Source: Bacteroidales bacterium UBA6267
GTDB taxonomy: Bacteria > Bacteroidota > Bacteroidia > Bacteroidales > UBA1556
NCBI GenBank assembly: GCA_002440745.1
Contig: DJVB01000052.1
Coordinates: 34,958 to 98,957, forward strand
DNA: 64,000 nucleotides
Direction: 5' to 3'
Positions 1-8,854 of the stretch are shown piece after piece. The translations under genes and the position numbers were made by a program. The notes below the pieces were generated by a model. The model ran no database searches. It had not been told where the DNA came from and saw only the letters and a list, made by a program, of their open reading frames with translations. Numbering within the stretch: position 1 is the first letter of the stretch; every line of letters begins with the position of its first letter.

Positions 1-714
1 TTGTGCCACTTCTTCAAGACTTCCGCCTTGCGCACCAACCCCTGGAACTAATAAAAAATGGTCGGGAGCCCAAATACGCACATTAGTTAAAAACTCACTT
101 TGAGTTGCTCCAACAACAAACATCAGATTATCCGTAGTTCCCCATCCGCTACTCACAGAAATAACCTTTTCATATAATTTCTTACGGAACAAGGATCGAA
201 TGCCAAAATTTTCCAAGGTATCGCCATAAGATTGCTTAATCAATTGAAAATCCTGAGCCCCTGTATTCGATGTCAAAGCTAAAACTATTACCCATTTATC
301 GGGGAAACCCAGAAATGGCTCAATGCTATCTGACCCCATATAAGGAGAAACCGTTAGGGCATCAAAATTCATTTGCTCAAAGAATGCTTTTGCATACATT
401 TTTGACGTATTGCCAATGTCACCACGTTTTGCATCGGCAATAGTAAAAACCTGATCCGAAAACTGATTCAGGTAGTTGATTGTCTTCTCAAGCGACCGCC
501 AACCATCAACCCCACGGCACTCGTAAAAAGCCAAATTGGGTTTATACGCCACAGTATAGGGCAAAGTAGCATCAATAATTGCTTTATTGAACTCAAAAAC
601 AGGATCATCAGCATCTTTCAGATGAGCCGGTATTTTGTCAATATCCGAATCCAACCCCACACATAAGTAGGATTTTTTTTGTTTGATAAGTTTAAAAAGA
701 CCTTCCCTGTTCAT
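1..714 (-). CDS. pyrF: Orotidine 5'-phosphate decarboxylase (3' end cut by window)
   Basis: It decarboxylates OMP to UMP, the last step of de novo pyrimidine synthesis, in the cytoplasm. The frame starts at an ATG (712-714) and stays open to base 1, giving 238 residues and lacking the C-terminus. The catalytic motif DAKRGDIGNT is at residues 94-103, after the substrate-binding region around GLDSD (20-24) and YKPN (57-60). The spacing and the long N-terminal part match the sub-type 2 enzymes (about 270 residues) rather than the short E. coli type. It lies 14 bp after prfA and is probably the last gene of a purM-prfA-pyrF transcript. Confidence 0.95.
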   Translation of the reverse strand, partial: MNREGLFKLIKQKKSYLCVGLDSDIDKIPAHLKDADDPVFEFNKAIIDATLPYTVAYKPNLAFYECRGVDGWRSLEKTINYLNQFSDQVFTIADAKRGDIGNTSKMYAKAFFEQMNFDALTVSPYMGSDSIEPFLGFPDKWVIVLALTSNTGAQDFQLIKQSYGDTLENFGIRSLFRKKLYEKVISVSSGWGTTDNLMFVVGATQSEFLTNVRIWAPDHFLLVPGVGAQGGSLEEVAQ

Positions 715-728
715 AATATTTGTTTTAA

Positions 729-1799
729 TTAACCAACTTCTGATTTGAGTTTTTCGGCATTTTCTGCCATTTGTAATGCATCAATCAACGGTTGAATATC
801 GCCATCGATTATCACCGGTAAATTATACAATGTCAATCCAATACGATGGTCTGTCACCCGACCTTGAGGCCAATTATAAGTACGAATCTTTGCAGAGCGG
901 TCACCGGTAGAAACCATAGTTTTTCGCTTCGATGCAATCTCGTCCATATACTTGGCATATTCTCTCTCATACAATCTGGTTCTCAGCACCTTCATAGCTT
1001 TGTCGAGATTTTTCAACTGCGATTTCTCATCCTGACAAGTAACAACAATTCCTGTTGGAATATGCGTCAAGCGAATTGCAGAATATGTGGTATTAACCGA
1101 CTGCCCCCCCGGACCGGAAGAACAATACGTGTCTTTCCGAATGTCGCTTGGATTTAAATCAATATCGAACTCTTCAGCCTCGGGTAAAACAGCAACCGTT
1201 GCTGCTGAAGTATGCACTCTCCCCTGTGTTTCAGTTTTTGGAACCCTTTGCACTCGATGCACACCGCTTTCATATTTCATTTGGCCGTAAACATCCTTAC
1301 CGGTTACGTTGAAGATTATCTCTTTATAACCACCTGAACTACTTTCTGTTATATCCACAATGTCAATCTTCCAATTCCTTGAATCGCAATATTTGGAGTA
1401 CATTCGAAACAAGTCTCCCGCAAAGATACCTGCTTCGTCGCCACCCGTACCTGCCCGAATTTCCATTACAGCATTTTTAGCATCCTGCGGGTCTTTTGGA
1501 ATAAGCAAAAACTTAATTTCTTCGTCAAGCTGCTCTCTTCGTTCTTGAAGCTCGCCTAACTCCATTTTTGCCATTTCTCTGAATTCTTCATCTTTTTCAT
1601 TCTGTAAAATGTCTTTTGCTGAATCTATATTCTCCAAAACATTTTTATACTCAAGATAAGCTTTCGCTAAAGGCTCAAGATCACTGTAATCCTTATTTAA
1701 TTTCACAAAGCGCTTCATATCGGCTATAATTGCCGGATCCGTCATCTGCTCACCAATTTCCTCCCACTTTCTATGGAGCTCTTTTAACTTTTCTATCAT
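729..1799 (-). CDS. prfA: Peptide chain release factor 1
   Basis: It recognises UAA and UAG in the ribosomal A site and triggers release of the finished protein. The 356-residue product has the family length. The codon-reading PxT motif is PKT at residues 187-189, and the catalytic GGQ is at 231-233 within SSGPGGQSVNT. PxT rather than SPF separates it from release factor 2. It starts at an ATG three bases after the purM stop codon, so the two are very likely co-transcribed and translationally linked. Confidence 0.97.
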   Translation of the reverse strand: MIEKLKELHRKWEEIGEQMTDPAIIADMKRFVKLNKDYSDLEPLAKAYLEYKNVLENIDSAKDILQNEKDEEFREMAKMELGELQERREQLDEEIKFLLIPKDPQDAKNAVMEIRAGTGGDEAGIFAGDLFRMYSKYCDSRNWKIDIVDITESSSGGYKEIIFNVTGKDVYGQMKYESGVHRVQRVPKTETQGRVHTSAATVAVLPEAEEFDIDLNPSDIRKDTYCSSGPGGQSVNTTYSAIRLTHIPTGIVVTCQDEKSQLKNLDKAMKVLRTRLYEREYAKYMDEIASKRKTMVSTGDRSAKIRTYNWPQGRVTDHRIGLTLYNLPVIIDGDIQPLIDALQMAENAEKLKSEVG

Positions 1800-1802
1800 T
1801 AT

Positions 1803-2972
1803 TTAATATGTAAAAATTCCGTATTTACTAATAATATCTAATCTCCTACCTTCTTTCGATTCCTCAACACGTCCAACAATTCTACCTTCAATACCAAAAG
1901 TCAGGGCTATCGAAATAATCATGTCGGCAGTTTGTGAATCGGTATAAAATTCCATGCGATGTCCCATATTAAAAACCTGATACATCTCACGCCAATCTGT
2001 TCCCGATTCCTTTTGAATCAACTTGAAAAGTAGAGGGGCTTCAAACAAATTATCTTTAATAATATGCAGATTATCAACAAAATGTAAAATTTTTGTTTGT
2101 GCTCCACCGCTACAATGAATCATCCCATGAATTTTTGAACGATGATTCTTTAAAATTTCTGCAACCACGGGCGCATAAGTTCGTGTTGGAGAAAGAACTA
2201 ACTTGCCAATGTCAATTCCATCAATCTCCGATGCATCGGTTAGATTTTTTGATCCCGAATAAACATAAGCCAAATCAATAGCAGAATCGAATGACTCGGG
2301 ATATTTTTGTGCTAAAGATTTATTGAACACATCATGTCGAGCGGAAGTCAAGCCATTGCTCCCCATACCTCCATTATATCGCTTTTCATATTTTGCTTGG
2401 CCAAAACTTGCTAAACCAACTATCACATCGCCGGCCTGAATATGTGCATTATCAATCACATCTGACCTCTTCAATCGGGCAGTTACGGTACTATCCACAA
2501 TTATGGTTCGAACCAAATCGCCAACATCGGCAGTTTCGCCACCTGTCGAATAAATACCAACTCCCAAATCTCGCAACTCTGCAAGAAATTCTTCAGTTCC
2601 TTCTATGATGGCTTTAATGACATCGCCCGGAATTAAGTTCTTATTTCTCCCTATCGTGCTGGATAACATAATATTATCAGTTACGCCAACACATAATAGA
2701 TCGTCAAGGTTCATTACAATTGCGTCAATAGCAATATCTTTCCAAACACTCAAATCACCGGTTTCTTTCCAGTACATATATGCCAGGGATGATTTTGTAC
2801 CTGCGCCATCAGCATGCATTAAAACACAATAATCCTCATCACCCGAAAGCAAATCCGGTATTATTTTACAGAATGCTTTAGGAAACAAGCCTTTATCCAC
2901 ATTTTTAATGGCTTTATGTACATCTTCCTTGGAGGCGGAAACGCCTCTGGAACTATATCTCGAACTTATCAC
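1803..2972 (-). CDS. purM: Phosphoribosylformylglycinamidine cyclo-ligase (AIR synthase)
   Basis: It closes the imidazole ring of AIR from FGAM and ATP in de novo purine synthesis. The 389-residue product has the AIR-synthase layout: an N-terminal ATP-binding half with HADGAGTKSS (about 53-62), NLDDLLCVG (88-96) and STGGETADV, and a C-terminal half with IHCSGGAQTKI. Bacteroidota enzymes are this long and begin with SSRYSSRGVS. The start is GTG at 2970-2972: no in-frame ATG exists upstream, and a TAnnTTTG promoter element lies about 20 bp upstream. It heads the purM-prfA-pyrF group, which joins purine and pyrimidine synthesis with translation termination. Confidence 0.93.
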   Translation of the reverse strand: MISSRYSSRGVSASKEDVHKAIKNVDKGLFPKAFCKIIPDLLSGDEDYCVLMHADGAGTKSSLAYMYWKETGDLSVWKDIAIDAIVMNLDDLLCVGVTDNIMLSSTIGRNKNLIPGDVIKAIIEGTEEFLAELRDLGVGIYSTGGETADVGDLVRTIIVDSTVTARLKRSDVIDNAHIQAGDVIVGLASFGQAKYEKRYNGGMGSNGLTSARHDVFNKSLAQKYPESFDSAIDLAYVYSGSKNLTDASEIDGIDIGKLVLSPTRTYAPVVAEILKNHRSKIHGMIHCSGGAQTKILHFVDNLHIIKDNLFEAPLLFKLIQKESGTDWREMYQVFNMGHRMEFYTDSQTADMIISIALTFGIEGRIVGRVEESKEGRRLDIISKYGIFTY

Positions 2973-2991
2973 GGCATAGAAGTTTATGATG

Positions 2992-2999
2992 CAAAATTA
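2992..2999 (-). promoter_or_regulatory. Promoter -7 element of purM
   Basis: On the minus strand this reads TAATTTTG, an exact fit to the Bacteroidota -7 consensus TAnnTTTG. It would start transcription roughly 15 bases before the GTG of purM, which supports that unusual start codon. Confidence 0.6.
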
Positions 3000-3030
3000 A
3001 CTCAAATAGATGCAAGTTTTATAATGGACA

Positions 3031-3065
3031 AAAAAAAATAGCACTCAGGGAAACCGGAGTGCTAT
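3031..3065 (-). terminator. Rho-independent terminator after the OmpA-family gene
   Basis: A 9-bp perfect stem (ATAGCACTC 3038-3046 with GAGTGCTAT 3057-3065) is followed on the minus strand by a run of U (A-tract 3031-3038 on the plus strand). It lies 17 bp after the stop of the gene at 3082-5577 and insulates it from purM. Confidence 0.9.
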
Positions 3066-3081
3066 CTTCTTAAGGTTGAAG

Positions 3082-5577
3082 CTACTCAAAAATGAATTGC
3101 TTATTGTCTTTATCGATGCGATATTGGTACATATCCGTCATGATAGCATCACCGAAAATGATTGCTGAAGTTTGACCATGAACACAAACTGCTTCAATAT
3201 CGTAAATACGTTTGGTTCCAACCATTAAGCTGTTGATAAAGAACTTCATACCATCTTTCACAGTACCATCCTCAGTGAATGCTGAATCAGCTTCATAGAA
3301 ATCTTTCTTAGTTAGTTTATGTTGACCAATCAGGCCCATAACCACCTCGAGAGAAAGTTTCAATTCTTCAGTAGATTCATTAAACTCAGCTTCATAAGTG
3401 TTTCCGTTGAGAATTACTTCGATAAACATTTTATCCTCTCGTAACTCATAAGTCAACTTATTTTCGTCCGGGTTAACTCTGATTTTAACATCATCGGGTA
3501 AAGTATCGTTGGAATTTGCAGGAACGTAATCGTCACGCAAAATGCGGAATTCCACACGGCGGTTCAACTGATGCGCAGCTTCTTTTTCCTTGGTCGAACG
3601 CAAAGCGTTGATATAATCTTCGGTCAGAATGGTGCCTTTGGGGAAGGTTACACCATTTAATGTATAATTACGATCAAGATTCCGTGGCTTACGCTCACCA
3701 TATCCCACTGGCTCCATGCGGTCGGCTTCAATTCCTTTAGTAATCATGAATTCTACACAAGAACGGGCACGTTTGAAACTCAAGGTATCATTGCGTATCG
3801 CGTCATCACGGAAGTCGGTATGTGCTGAAAGCTCAATTACGATTGTTGGATTATCTTTCATAGTCTGAATCAAGTCGTTGAGCGAATCCTGATACTGAGG
3901 TTTCAAATCCCATTTTGCCAAATCGAAGCGAATTTCCGGTAGTGGGATTGGATCTTTTGGGATAGGTTCAAGATTAAGATTTAAAATTAAATCCTGTGAT
4001 TTCATCAATCCAACTGTAGTTGCCTTTCCATCCTCGTTGGCAAAATAGCCTGAGCGAGTGACTATTAAATCGTAAGTTGTATTTTTATTAATCTGATTTC
4101 TGTTAAAGTAATAATAACCTCTTTGATCGGTAGTGGTTTGGATATTTGAGCCATCGGAGCCTTTCAAAACCACTTTAGCATCTTTTAGTAATTGTAAAGT
4201 TTGATTGTCGCGAATAGTACCTGCGAGAGTGAACACGATTTCAGGTAGCCAAAACTCCCAAATATCCGTTTTTCCACGTCCACCGGCACGGTCGGATGTA
4301 AGAAATCCCATTTCTTCGCAATTAATTTTCTGACGTGTTTGAGGATTTATTTTAACTAAGGTGCGTGCTTCGGAGAAAATCATTCCGAAATCCATACCGG
4401 CACTATTGAGAGGAGCATCCAAATTTTGAGGCTCAGTCCACTCACCTTCAACATATTCCGATCTAAAAATATCCAATCCGCCTAATCCGCCAAGGCCATC
4501 GGAAGAATAGTATAAATATACTCTGCCATCATCCATTTCACGCAAGGTTGGGAACATTTCATCGCCACGAGTATTAATCTTCGAACCTAGATTCATAGGT
4601 TTTCCAAAGGGAGATGATTTTTTTCTGCGTTTTGCAATCCATAAATCTTTACCACCGTAACCATTTGGCAAATCGGAAGAAAAAATAATCTCCTTTTCAT
4701 TTTTATAAACAGCCGGATGACCAATAGCTATAGAATCGGCAGCAATTGGAAGAGCAACGGGCTCGTCCCATAGTTTACCTTTTTTCGATGATTCATAAAT
4801 CTGACAACCCATTATTTTCTTCTTTTCATAAACACAACGGGTGAAATATAAGGTATTAAACTTACGATTGAAATTGGCTGAACCATTATTGCCATTTGAA
4901 TTGATGATGTCATTCTCATCTATTAAGATTGGTGTACTCCAATTGCCTTTCACATCTTGTTGAGCAACAAAAATGGATGAATATGACTGTCCAGTATTTG
5001 GGTCTATTTTGTTTCCCCCCTCTTTACGAGTGGAAGTAAATACTAATGAAGTATATTTCTTATCGGCATAGACAGGAGAAAAATCGTCATTTCTGGTATT
5101 TAGTTTCTTAACATTTTCCACCTGATAACGAGAAGGTTCTTTTTCTTTCGACATGACCATTTCGCATGATTTAAGTCCTAAGGTACCTCGCGGGTCGTCA
5201 GGCATTTTTTTAATATACTCCTTATAATTTTCCAAAGCTTCACGATACTTGCCTTGTTCACGTTGCACGTCAGCTAATCGTAAATGTAAAATCGGATCGG
5301 CGTACTTTGCTCTTTCTGCCCGTATATACTGGGCTTCGGCTTTGCGAGGCTCCTTAGTTAGCCTATAGCATTCCCCAATCTGAAACAAAATTCGTTTCTT
5401 CTCAATTTTATTACTTACTTTTCCATAGGCTTTCCTATAAAGCGGAATTGCATCAAAATATTTCTCATATTTGAAGGCCATGTCTGCTTCTTGGGTAAAA
5501 TTTCGTTGAGCATTAACATAGCCTGCCGGAAGTATTGCCAACAACCCTACTACAAGTAAAAATTTCAAAATTCTCAT
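3082..5577 (-). CDS. TPR / PD40 beta-propeller / OmpA-family envelope protein with extra C-terminal domain
   Basis: The 831-residue protein begins with a signal peptide (residues 1-23). TPR-like helices follow (about 28-140), then a WD40/PD40 propeller (about 160-430), a carboxypeptidase-regulatory-like beta sandwich (about 465-545) and an OmpA peptidoglycan-binding domain (about 567-690, LSAHTDFRDD and LNRRVEFRI). This order is that of PorE, a T9SS-associated periplasmic protein. Unlike PorE it continues for about 140 residues. The last 115 residues look like a retropepsin-like fold without its catalytic Asp (see findings). It probably links outer-membrane or secretion machinery to peptidoglycan, but the exact role is not known. 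It is monocistronic, with its own promoter and terminator. A paralogue lies at 47611-49632. Confidence 0.85.
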   Translation of the reverse strand: MRILKFLLVVGLLAILPAGYVNAQRNFTQEADMAFKYEKYFDAIPLYRKAYGKVSNKIEKKRILFQIGECYRLTKEPRKAEAQYIRAERAKYADPILHLRLADVQREQGKYREALENYKEYIKKMPDDPRGTLGLKSCEMVMSKEKEPSRYQVENVKKLNTRNDDFSPVYADKKYTSLVFTSTRKEGGNKIDPNTGQSYSSIFVAQQDVKGNWSTPILIDENDIINSNGNNGSANFNRKFNTLYFTRCVYEKKKIMGCQIYESSKKGKLWDEPVALPIAADSIAIGHPAVYKNEKEIIFSSDLPNGYGGKDLWIAKRRKKSSPFGKPMNLGSKINTRGDEMFPTLREMDDGRVYLYYSSDGLGGLGGLDIFRSEYVEGEWTEPQNLDAPLNSAGMDFGMIFSEARTLVKINPQTRQKINCEEMGFLTSDRAGGRGKTDIWEFWLPEIVFTLAGTIRDNQTLQLLKDAKVVLKGSDGSNIQTTTDQRGYYYFNRNQINKNTTYDLIVTRSGYFANEDGKATTVGLMKSQDLILNLNLEPIPKDPIPLPEIRFDLAKWDLKPQYQDSLNDLIQTMKDNPTIVIELSAHTDFRDDAIRNDTLSFKRARSCVEFMITKGIEADRMEPVGYGERKPRNLDRNYTLNGVTFPKGTILTEDYINALRSTKEKEAAHQLNRRVEFRILRDDYVPANSNDTLPDDVKIRVNPDENKLTYELREDKMFIEVILNGNTYEAEFNESTEELKLSLEVVMGLIGQHKLTKKDFYEADSAFTEDGTVKDGMKFFINSLMVGTKRIYDIEAVCVHGQTSAIIFGDAIMTDMYQYRIDKDNKQFIFE

Positions 5578-5716
5578 ATCTAATTATTTAAATTTCAATG
5601 CACTAACTTATCTATAGACTCTAAAAATAAAACATTAATTTTAATAAAACACCTTTACATTCCTATAGTCTTTTCAGATAAAAATCAGTGCCTGTGTACA
5701 CCTTTGAAAGCGGCTG

Positions 5717-5744
5717 CTAATATAGATAATTTTTCAAATCCAAA
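5717..5744 (-). promoter_or_regulatory. Promoter of the OmpA-family gene (TTTG - 16 bp - TATATTAG)
   Basis: The minus strand carries TATATTAG (5717-5724), one base off TAnnTTTG, with TTTG (5741-5744) 16 bp upstream. The same TATATTAG variant precedes the DUF1599 gene at 56715-56722. The predicted 5' leader is about 130 bases. Confidence 0.45.
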
Positions 5745-6065
5745 AACTCTAAACACTATTATAGCCTGACAAATCCGAAAATTTAGGTTTGTAACTAAAT
5801 TTATAACTACTTAATCTGAAAATGTTACAAAAATTAATAAAAATTTAATGAGCCCGATTGCCATTGAGTTAAACCTTTTGACTTCAAAAAAAACATCTGC
5901 GTTCAAAATCAATCACACAACACACTGACATTCTATAATTTAAAAAACCAATCACGATTAGGTGACTTAAAATAATAAAAATTTATAATGCCGTTTTAAA
6001 ATCAACATAATGAACCCAAAATCACTACAGGTTTAACAAAACTTTAAAAAGACAATTTTGTAATT

Positions 6066-6085
6066 AAATAGTTGCGTAACTATTT
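6066..6085. repeat. 20-bp inverted repeat, possible operator or weak hairpin
   Basis: AAATAGTT and AACTATTT flank GCGT as a perfect 8-4-8 inverted repeat, followed by a few more T. It lies between two divergent promoters, about 110 bp upstream of the GWxTD promoter. It could be a repressor site or a weak transcription stop. Confidence 0.4.
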
Positions 6086-6192
6086 TTCCTTCTCATTCAT
6101 TATAAAAAATCAATTTATCAGCCTAAAAACTGCCTGTAGCTTAACCTCAAATACCAAATACTGTTTATGACTGAGATAGTAAGTTTTGATTG

Positions 6193-6200
6193 TATCTTTG
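6193..6200 (+). promoter_or_regulatory. Promoter -7 element of the GWxTD gene
   Basis: TATCTTTG matches TAnnTTTG exactly. It lies inside the longest open frame (from 6167), so translation must start downstream, at the ATG at 6242 that precedes a signal peptide. Confidence 0.6.
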
Positions 6201-6241
6201 CACTCACATTCACAAACTTGATTTTAATGATAACAACTCGG

Positions 6242-7717
6242 ATGAACACCAGCATTTTTTTAAAATTATCAACCTTGATTATCACTTTTGCTTCCCTTTC
6301 ATTAAGCATTCATAGTCAGGGACTTGAAGCATATTTTTCGCATGGAGCCTATCAAATTCCAAACAAAGAGCCTTATGTAGAAGTCTATTTCACCTTTGCA
6401 GGAAGGAGCATTTCTTGGCAAAATGACCAAGGTTTTAAGAAAAGTAATCTTGAAATTACACTCGCATTGTGGAAAGATACTACCTTGATTAGCGTTTCCA
6501 AAGAGATTCTTAATCACAAGATTGAGGACGATAGTTTGGCTAATCGCAAAAATCTCACCTATCTACAACGCATGGAAGCCACTGAAGGAACTCTTAGACT
6601 TCAAGTTGTACTCGATGACCTCAACGACACCATAAAACCGATTGAAACCGGTGCACTCATTGACGTCCACTTTCCGGTTGATTCAACTTGTATTTCTTCG
6701 GTTATGGCCGTTGAAAACATTTCTCCAACAAAAGTCCCTAACAAACTGAGCAAATCGGGATATGATTTAACTCCCTCAGTTTTCAACTTTTTCCCAACAA
6801 ATGTAAATAAGTTTAATTTCTATGCAGAGATTTACCCGGGAAATAAGCTCAAAAAAAACCAGTCCTATCTTTTGATTTATTACCTAAAAAACCACGAAAG
6901 CAATAGATTATTACCCAATTACAAATCCTTCAAAAGGATGAAAGCGGCGGATGTTAATATTTTACTCAACAGTTTCGATATTAGCAATTTAGCAAGCGGG
7001 AATTTTGATTTTGTCATCGAAGCCCGAGATAGTTTAAACCAATTACTCACCACCCAGTACTATTTTTTCCATCGTGAAAATGGTAATGTCAAAATGGAGG
7101 TTACTGATGTTGCTTCCGTTAACGTTGCCAATAGTTTTGTTGAAAAATATACAAAAAAAGACAGCTTAGCATTAATCCTCAGATCAATGAATCCAATTAG
7201 TTCTGATAATGAAAAAGAATTCGTAAAAAACATCATTGCCACAGGAGACCTATATGTAATGCAACAATATCTTCTTCATTTTTGGGAACAACGCGACCTT
7301 GCCAATCCGGAATCTCCTTTTAGGGCATATATGAATGAGGTAGCAATTGCAGAAAAGAATTATAAAACTCGTATTCAACATGGGTTTGAAACCGACCGTG
7401 GTCGTGTTTATCTGCAATATGGTCCCCCAAATACAATTTCTCAAAACTATAATGAACCGTCTGCTTATCCTTATGAAATCTGGCATTATTATAATCTTAA
7501 AAATCAAAGAAATCGCCGTTTTGTGTTCTATAACAGCGATTTAGCATCCAACACTTTTGTCTTGTTACACTCTGATGCCATTGGGGAACCAAACAATTTG
7601 CAATGGCGATATCATTTGCGAATGAGAGACACCGGATATGACTCCATTGACGACACCGGCGAGAATCAAAACGACTGGGGATCAAGATATAACGAGTGGT
7701 ATAACGAACCCCGATAA
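6242..7717 (+). CDS. GWxTD domain-containing exported protein
   Basis: The 491-residue protein starts with a signal peptide ending near SIHSQG (residues 20-26). The C-terminal 111 residues are the GWxTD domain: GFETDRGRVYLQYGPP (381-396) and PYEIWHYY (410-417). The name-giving Trp is Phe here. The family is common in Bacteroidota and of unknown biochemical function; this length is typical. The start was chosen at 6242 because the promoter element at 6193-6200 excludes the upstream ATG at 6167, and because the signal peptide begins here. It is followed after 96 bp by a glycosyltransferase gene that has its own promoter element. Confidence 0.85.
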   Translation: MNTSIFLKLSTLIITFASLSLSIHSQGLEAYFSHGAYQIPNKEPYVEVYFTFAGRSISWQNDQGFKKSNLEITLALWKDTTLISVSKEILNHKIEDDSLANRKNLTYLQRMEATEGTLRLQVVLDDLNDTIKPIETGALIDVHFPVDSTCISSVMAVENISPTKVPNKLSKSGYDLTPSVFNFFPTNVNKFNFYAEIYPGNKLKKNQSYLLIYYLKNHESNRLLPNYKSFKRMKAADVNILLNSFDISNLASGNFDFVIEARDSLNQLLTTQYYFFHRENGNVKMEVTDVASVNVANSFVEKYTKKDSLALILRSMNPISSDNEKEFVKNIIATGDLYVMQQYLLHFWEQRDLANPESPFRAYMNEVAIAEKNYKTRIQHGFETDRGRVYLQYGPPNTISQNYNEPSAYPYEIWHYYNLKNQRNRRFVFYNSDLASNTFVLLHSDAIGEPNNLQWRYHLRMRDTGYDSIDDTGENQNDWGSRYNEWYNEPR

Positions 7718-7780
7718 ACCTCCGATTCGGTGAAAAGTACTGTTCTCAGATTTGGCAGGTTAATCAACACAGGATTTATT

Positions 7781-7788
7781 TATCTTTG
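7781..7788 (+). promoter_or_regulatory. Promoter -7 element of the GT2 gene
   Basis: TATCTTTG fits TAnnTTTG. It lies 8 bp before the ATG at 7796 and 26 bp before the ATG at 7814, which favours the second as the translated start. Confidence 0.55.
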
Positions 7789-7813
7789 CCAATAAATGAG
7801 ATTGAATTCAAAC

Positions 7814-8848
7814 ATGAATAGTTTTTCCCAACAATCAACTGTTGCCGTAGTAATTCTGAATTGGAATGGTCAGAAATTTTTAGAGAAATTTTTACCTTCT
7901 GTGATAGAGCGTAGCGGAAATGCTCGAATTATTGTAGCCGATAACGACTCACGCGATAATTCGGTTGATTACTTAAAGAAAAATTTCCCGCTGGTTGAAT
8001 TAATCATCAATGAATCGAATGGTGGTTATGCAAAAGGATACAACGATGCCTTAAAACAAATTGACACAGACTATTATGTGTTGCTTAATTCCGACATTGA
8101 AGTCACAGAAGGATGGATAGAGCCGGTGATTTCGCTTATGGATAGTGATCCTACAATTGCAGCCTGCCAACCTAAACTGCGAGCCTACCACCAACCGGAT
8201 GAATTTGAATATGCAGGAGCTTCAGGTGGATTCATTGACAAATGGGGATACCCCTTCTGCCGTGGGCGGGTATTCAATTCCCTTGAGAAGGATTTGGGAC
8301 AATATGATGATGTGGAAGAAGTTTTTTGGGCTTCGGGCGCTGCAATGTTTGTCAAAGCGGATGCTTTCTGGCAAGTTGGCGGATTGGATGAGGATTTTTT
8401 CGCACACATGGAAGAAATTGATTTATGCTGGCGATTAAAAAATCAAGGCTATAAAATTATGGTTCAACCTGCATCTGTAGTTTTTCATGTTGGAGGAGGT
8501 ACTTTGCCAAAAAACTCCCCACGCAAGACTTATCTAAACTTCCGCAATAATTTCTATTTGCTATATAAAAACCTACCTAAGCGAGATTTCTATTTAGTTT
8601 TCTTTTTCAGGCTATTCTGGGATGGCGTTGCCGGATTAAAGTTCCTTTTAGAAGGACATTGGAAAGACAGCATTGCGGTGGTTAAAGCACATATTCATTT
8701 TTACCTTAACCTTCGCCGCTCTTTCAAGAAAAGGAATAAAATCAAACAGCACAGGGTCTCAAAAATCTATCAGAAAAACATTGTAATTCAGCACTTTCTA
8801 TTCAGGAAAAAGAAATTTAGCAAGCTAAATCCAAAGCATTTTTCTTAA
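7814..8848 (+). CDS. Family 2 glycosyltransferase
   Basis: A GT-A fold sugar transferase of 344 residues, of the rhamnosyltransferase-like group that builds surface glycans. AVVILNWNG is near the N-terminus, ADNDSRDNS forms the nucleotide-sugar site, and the metal-binding DXD equivalent lies in VLLNSDIEV. Further motifs are the acceptor-side ASGAAMFV and EEIDLCWRLK. The basic C-terminus (after RRSFKKRNK) suggests membrane association. The start at 7814 was preferred over 7796 because the promoter element ends at 7788. The donor and acceptor sugars cannot be told. It is convergent with the transporter gene, with a 6-bp gap. Confidence 0.9.
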   Translation: MNSFSQQSTVAVVILNWNGQKFLEKFLPSVIERSGNARIIVADNDSRDNSVDYLKKNFPLVELIINESNGGYAKGYNDALKQIDTDYYVLLNSDIEVTEGWIEPVISLMDSDPTIAACQPKLRAYHQPDEFEYAGASGGFIDKWGYPFCRGRVFNSLEKDLGQYDDVEEVFWASGAAMFVKADAFWQVGGLDEDFFAHMEEIDLCWRLKNQGYKIMVQPASVVFHVGGGTLPKNSPRKTYLNFRNNFYLLYKNLPKRDFYLVFFFRLFWDGVAGLKFLLEGHWKDSIAVVKAHIHFYLNLRRSFKKRNKIKQHRVSKIYQKNIVIQHFLFRKKKFSKLNPKHFS

Positions 8849-8854
8849 ACTTTT

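Larger units (their letters stand above)
5578..6241. other. AT-rich intergenic region between divergent genes (664 bp)
   Basis: No convincing gene is present. It holds the promoter of the OmpA-family gene (5717-5744, minus), a 20-bp inverted repeat at 6066-6085 and the promoter of the GWxTD gene (6193-6200). The stretch 5750-6060 shows no structure I can name. Confidence 0.6.

Noticed and set aside
6167..6241. Longer N-terminus for the GWxTD protein, starting at 6167
   Set aside because: The promoter element TATCTTTG (6193-6200) lies inside it, and the signal peptide begins at 6242.
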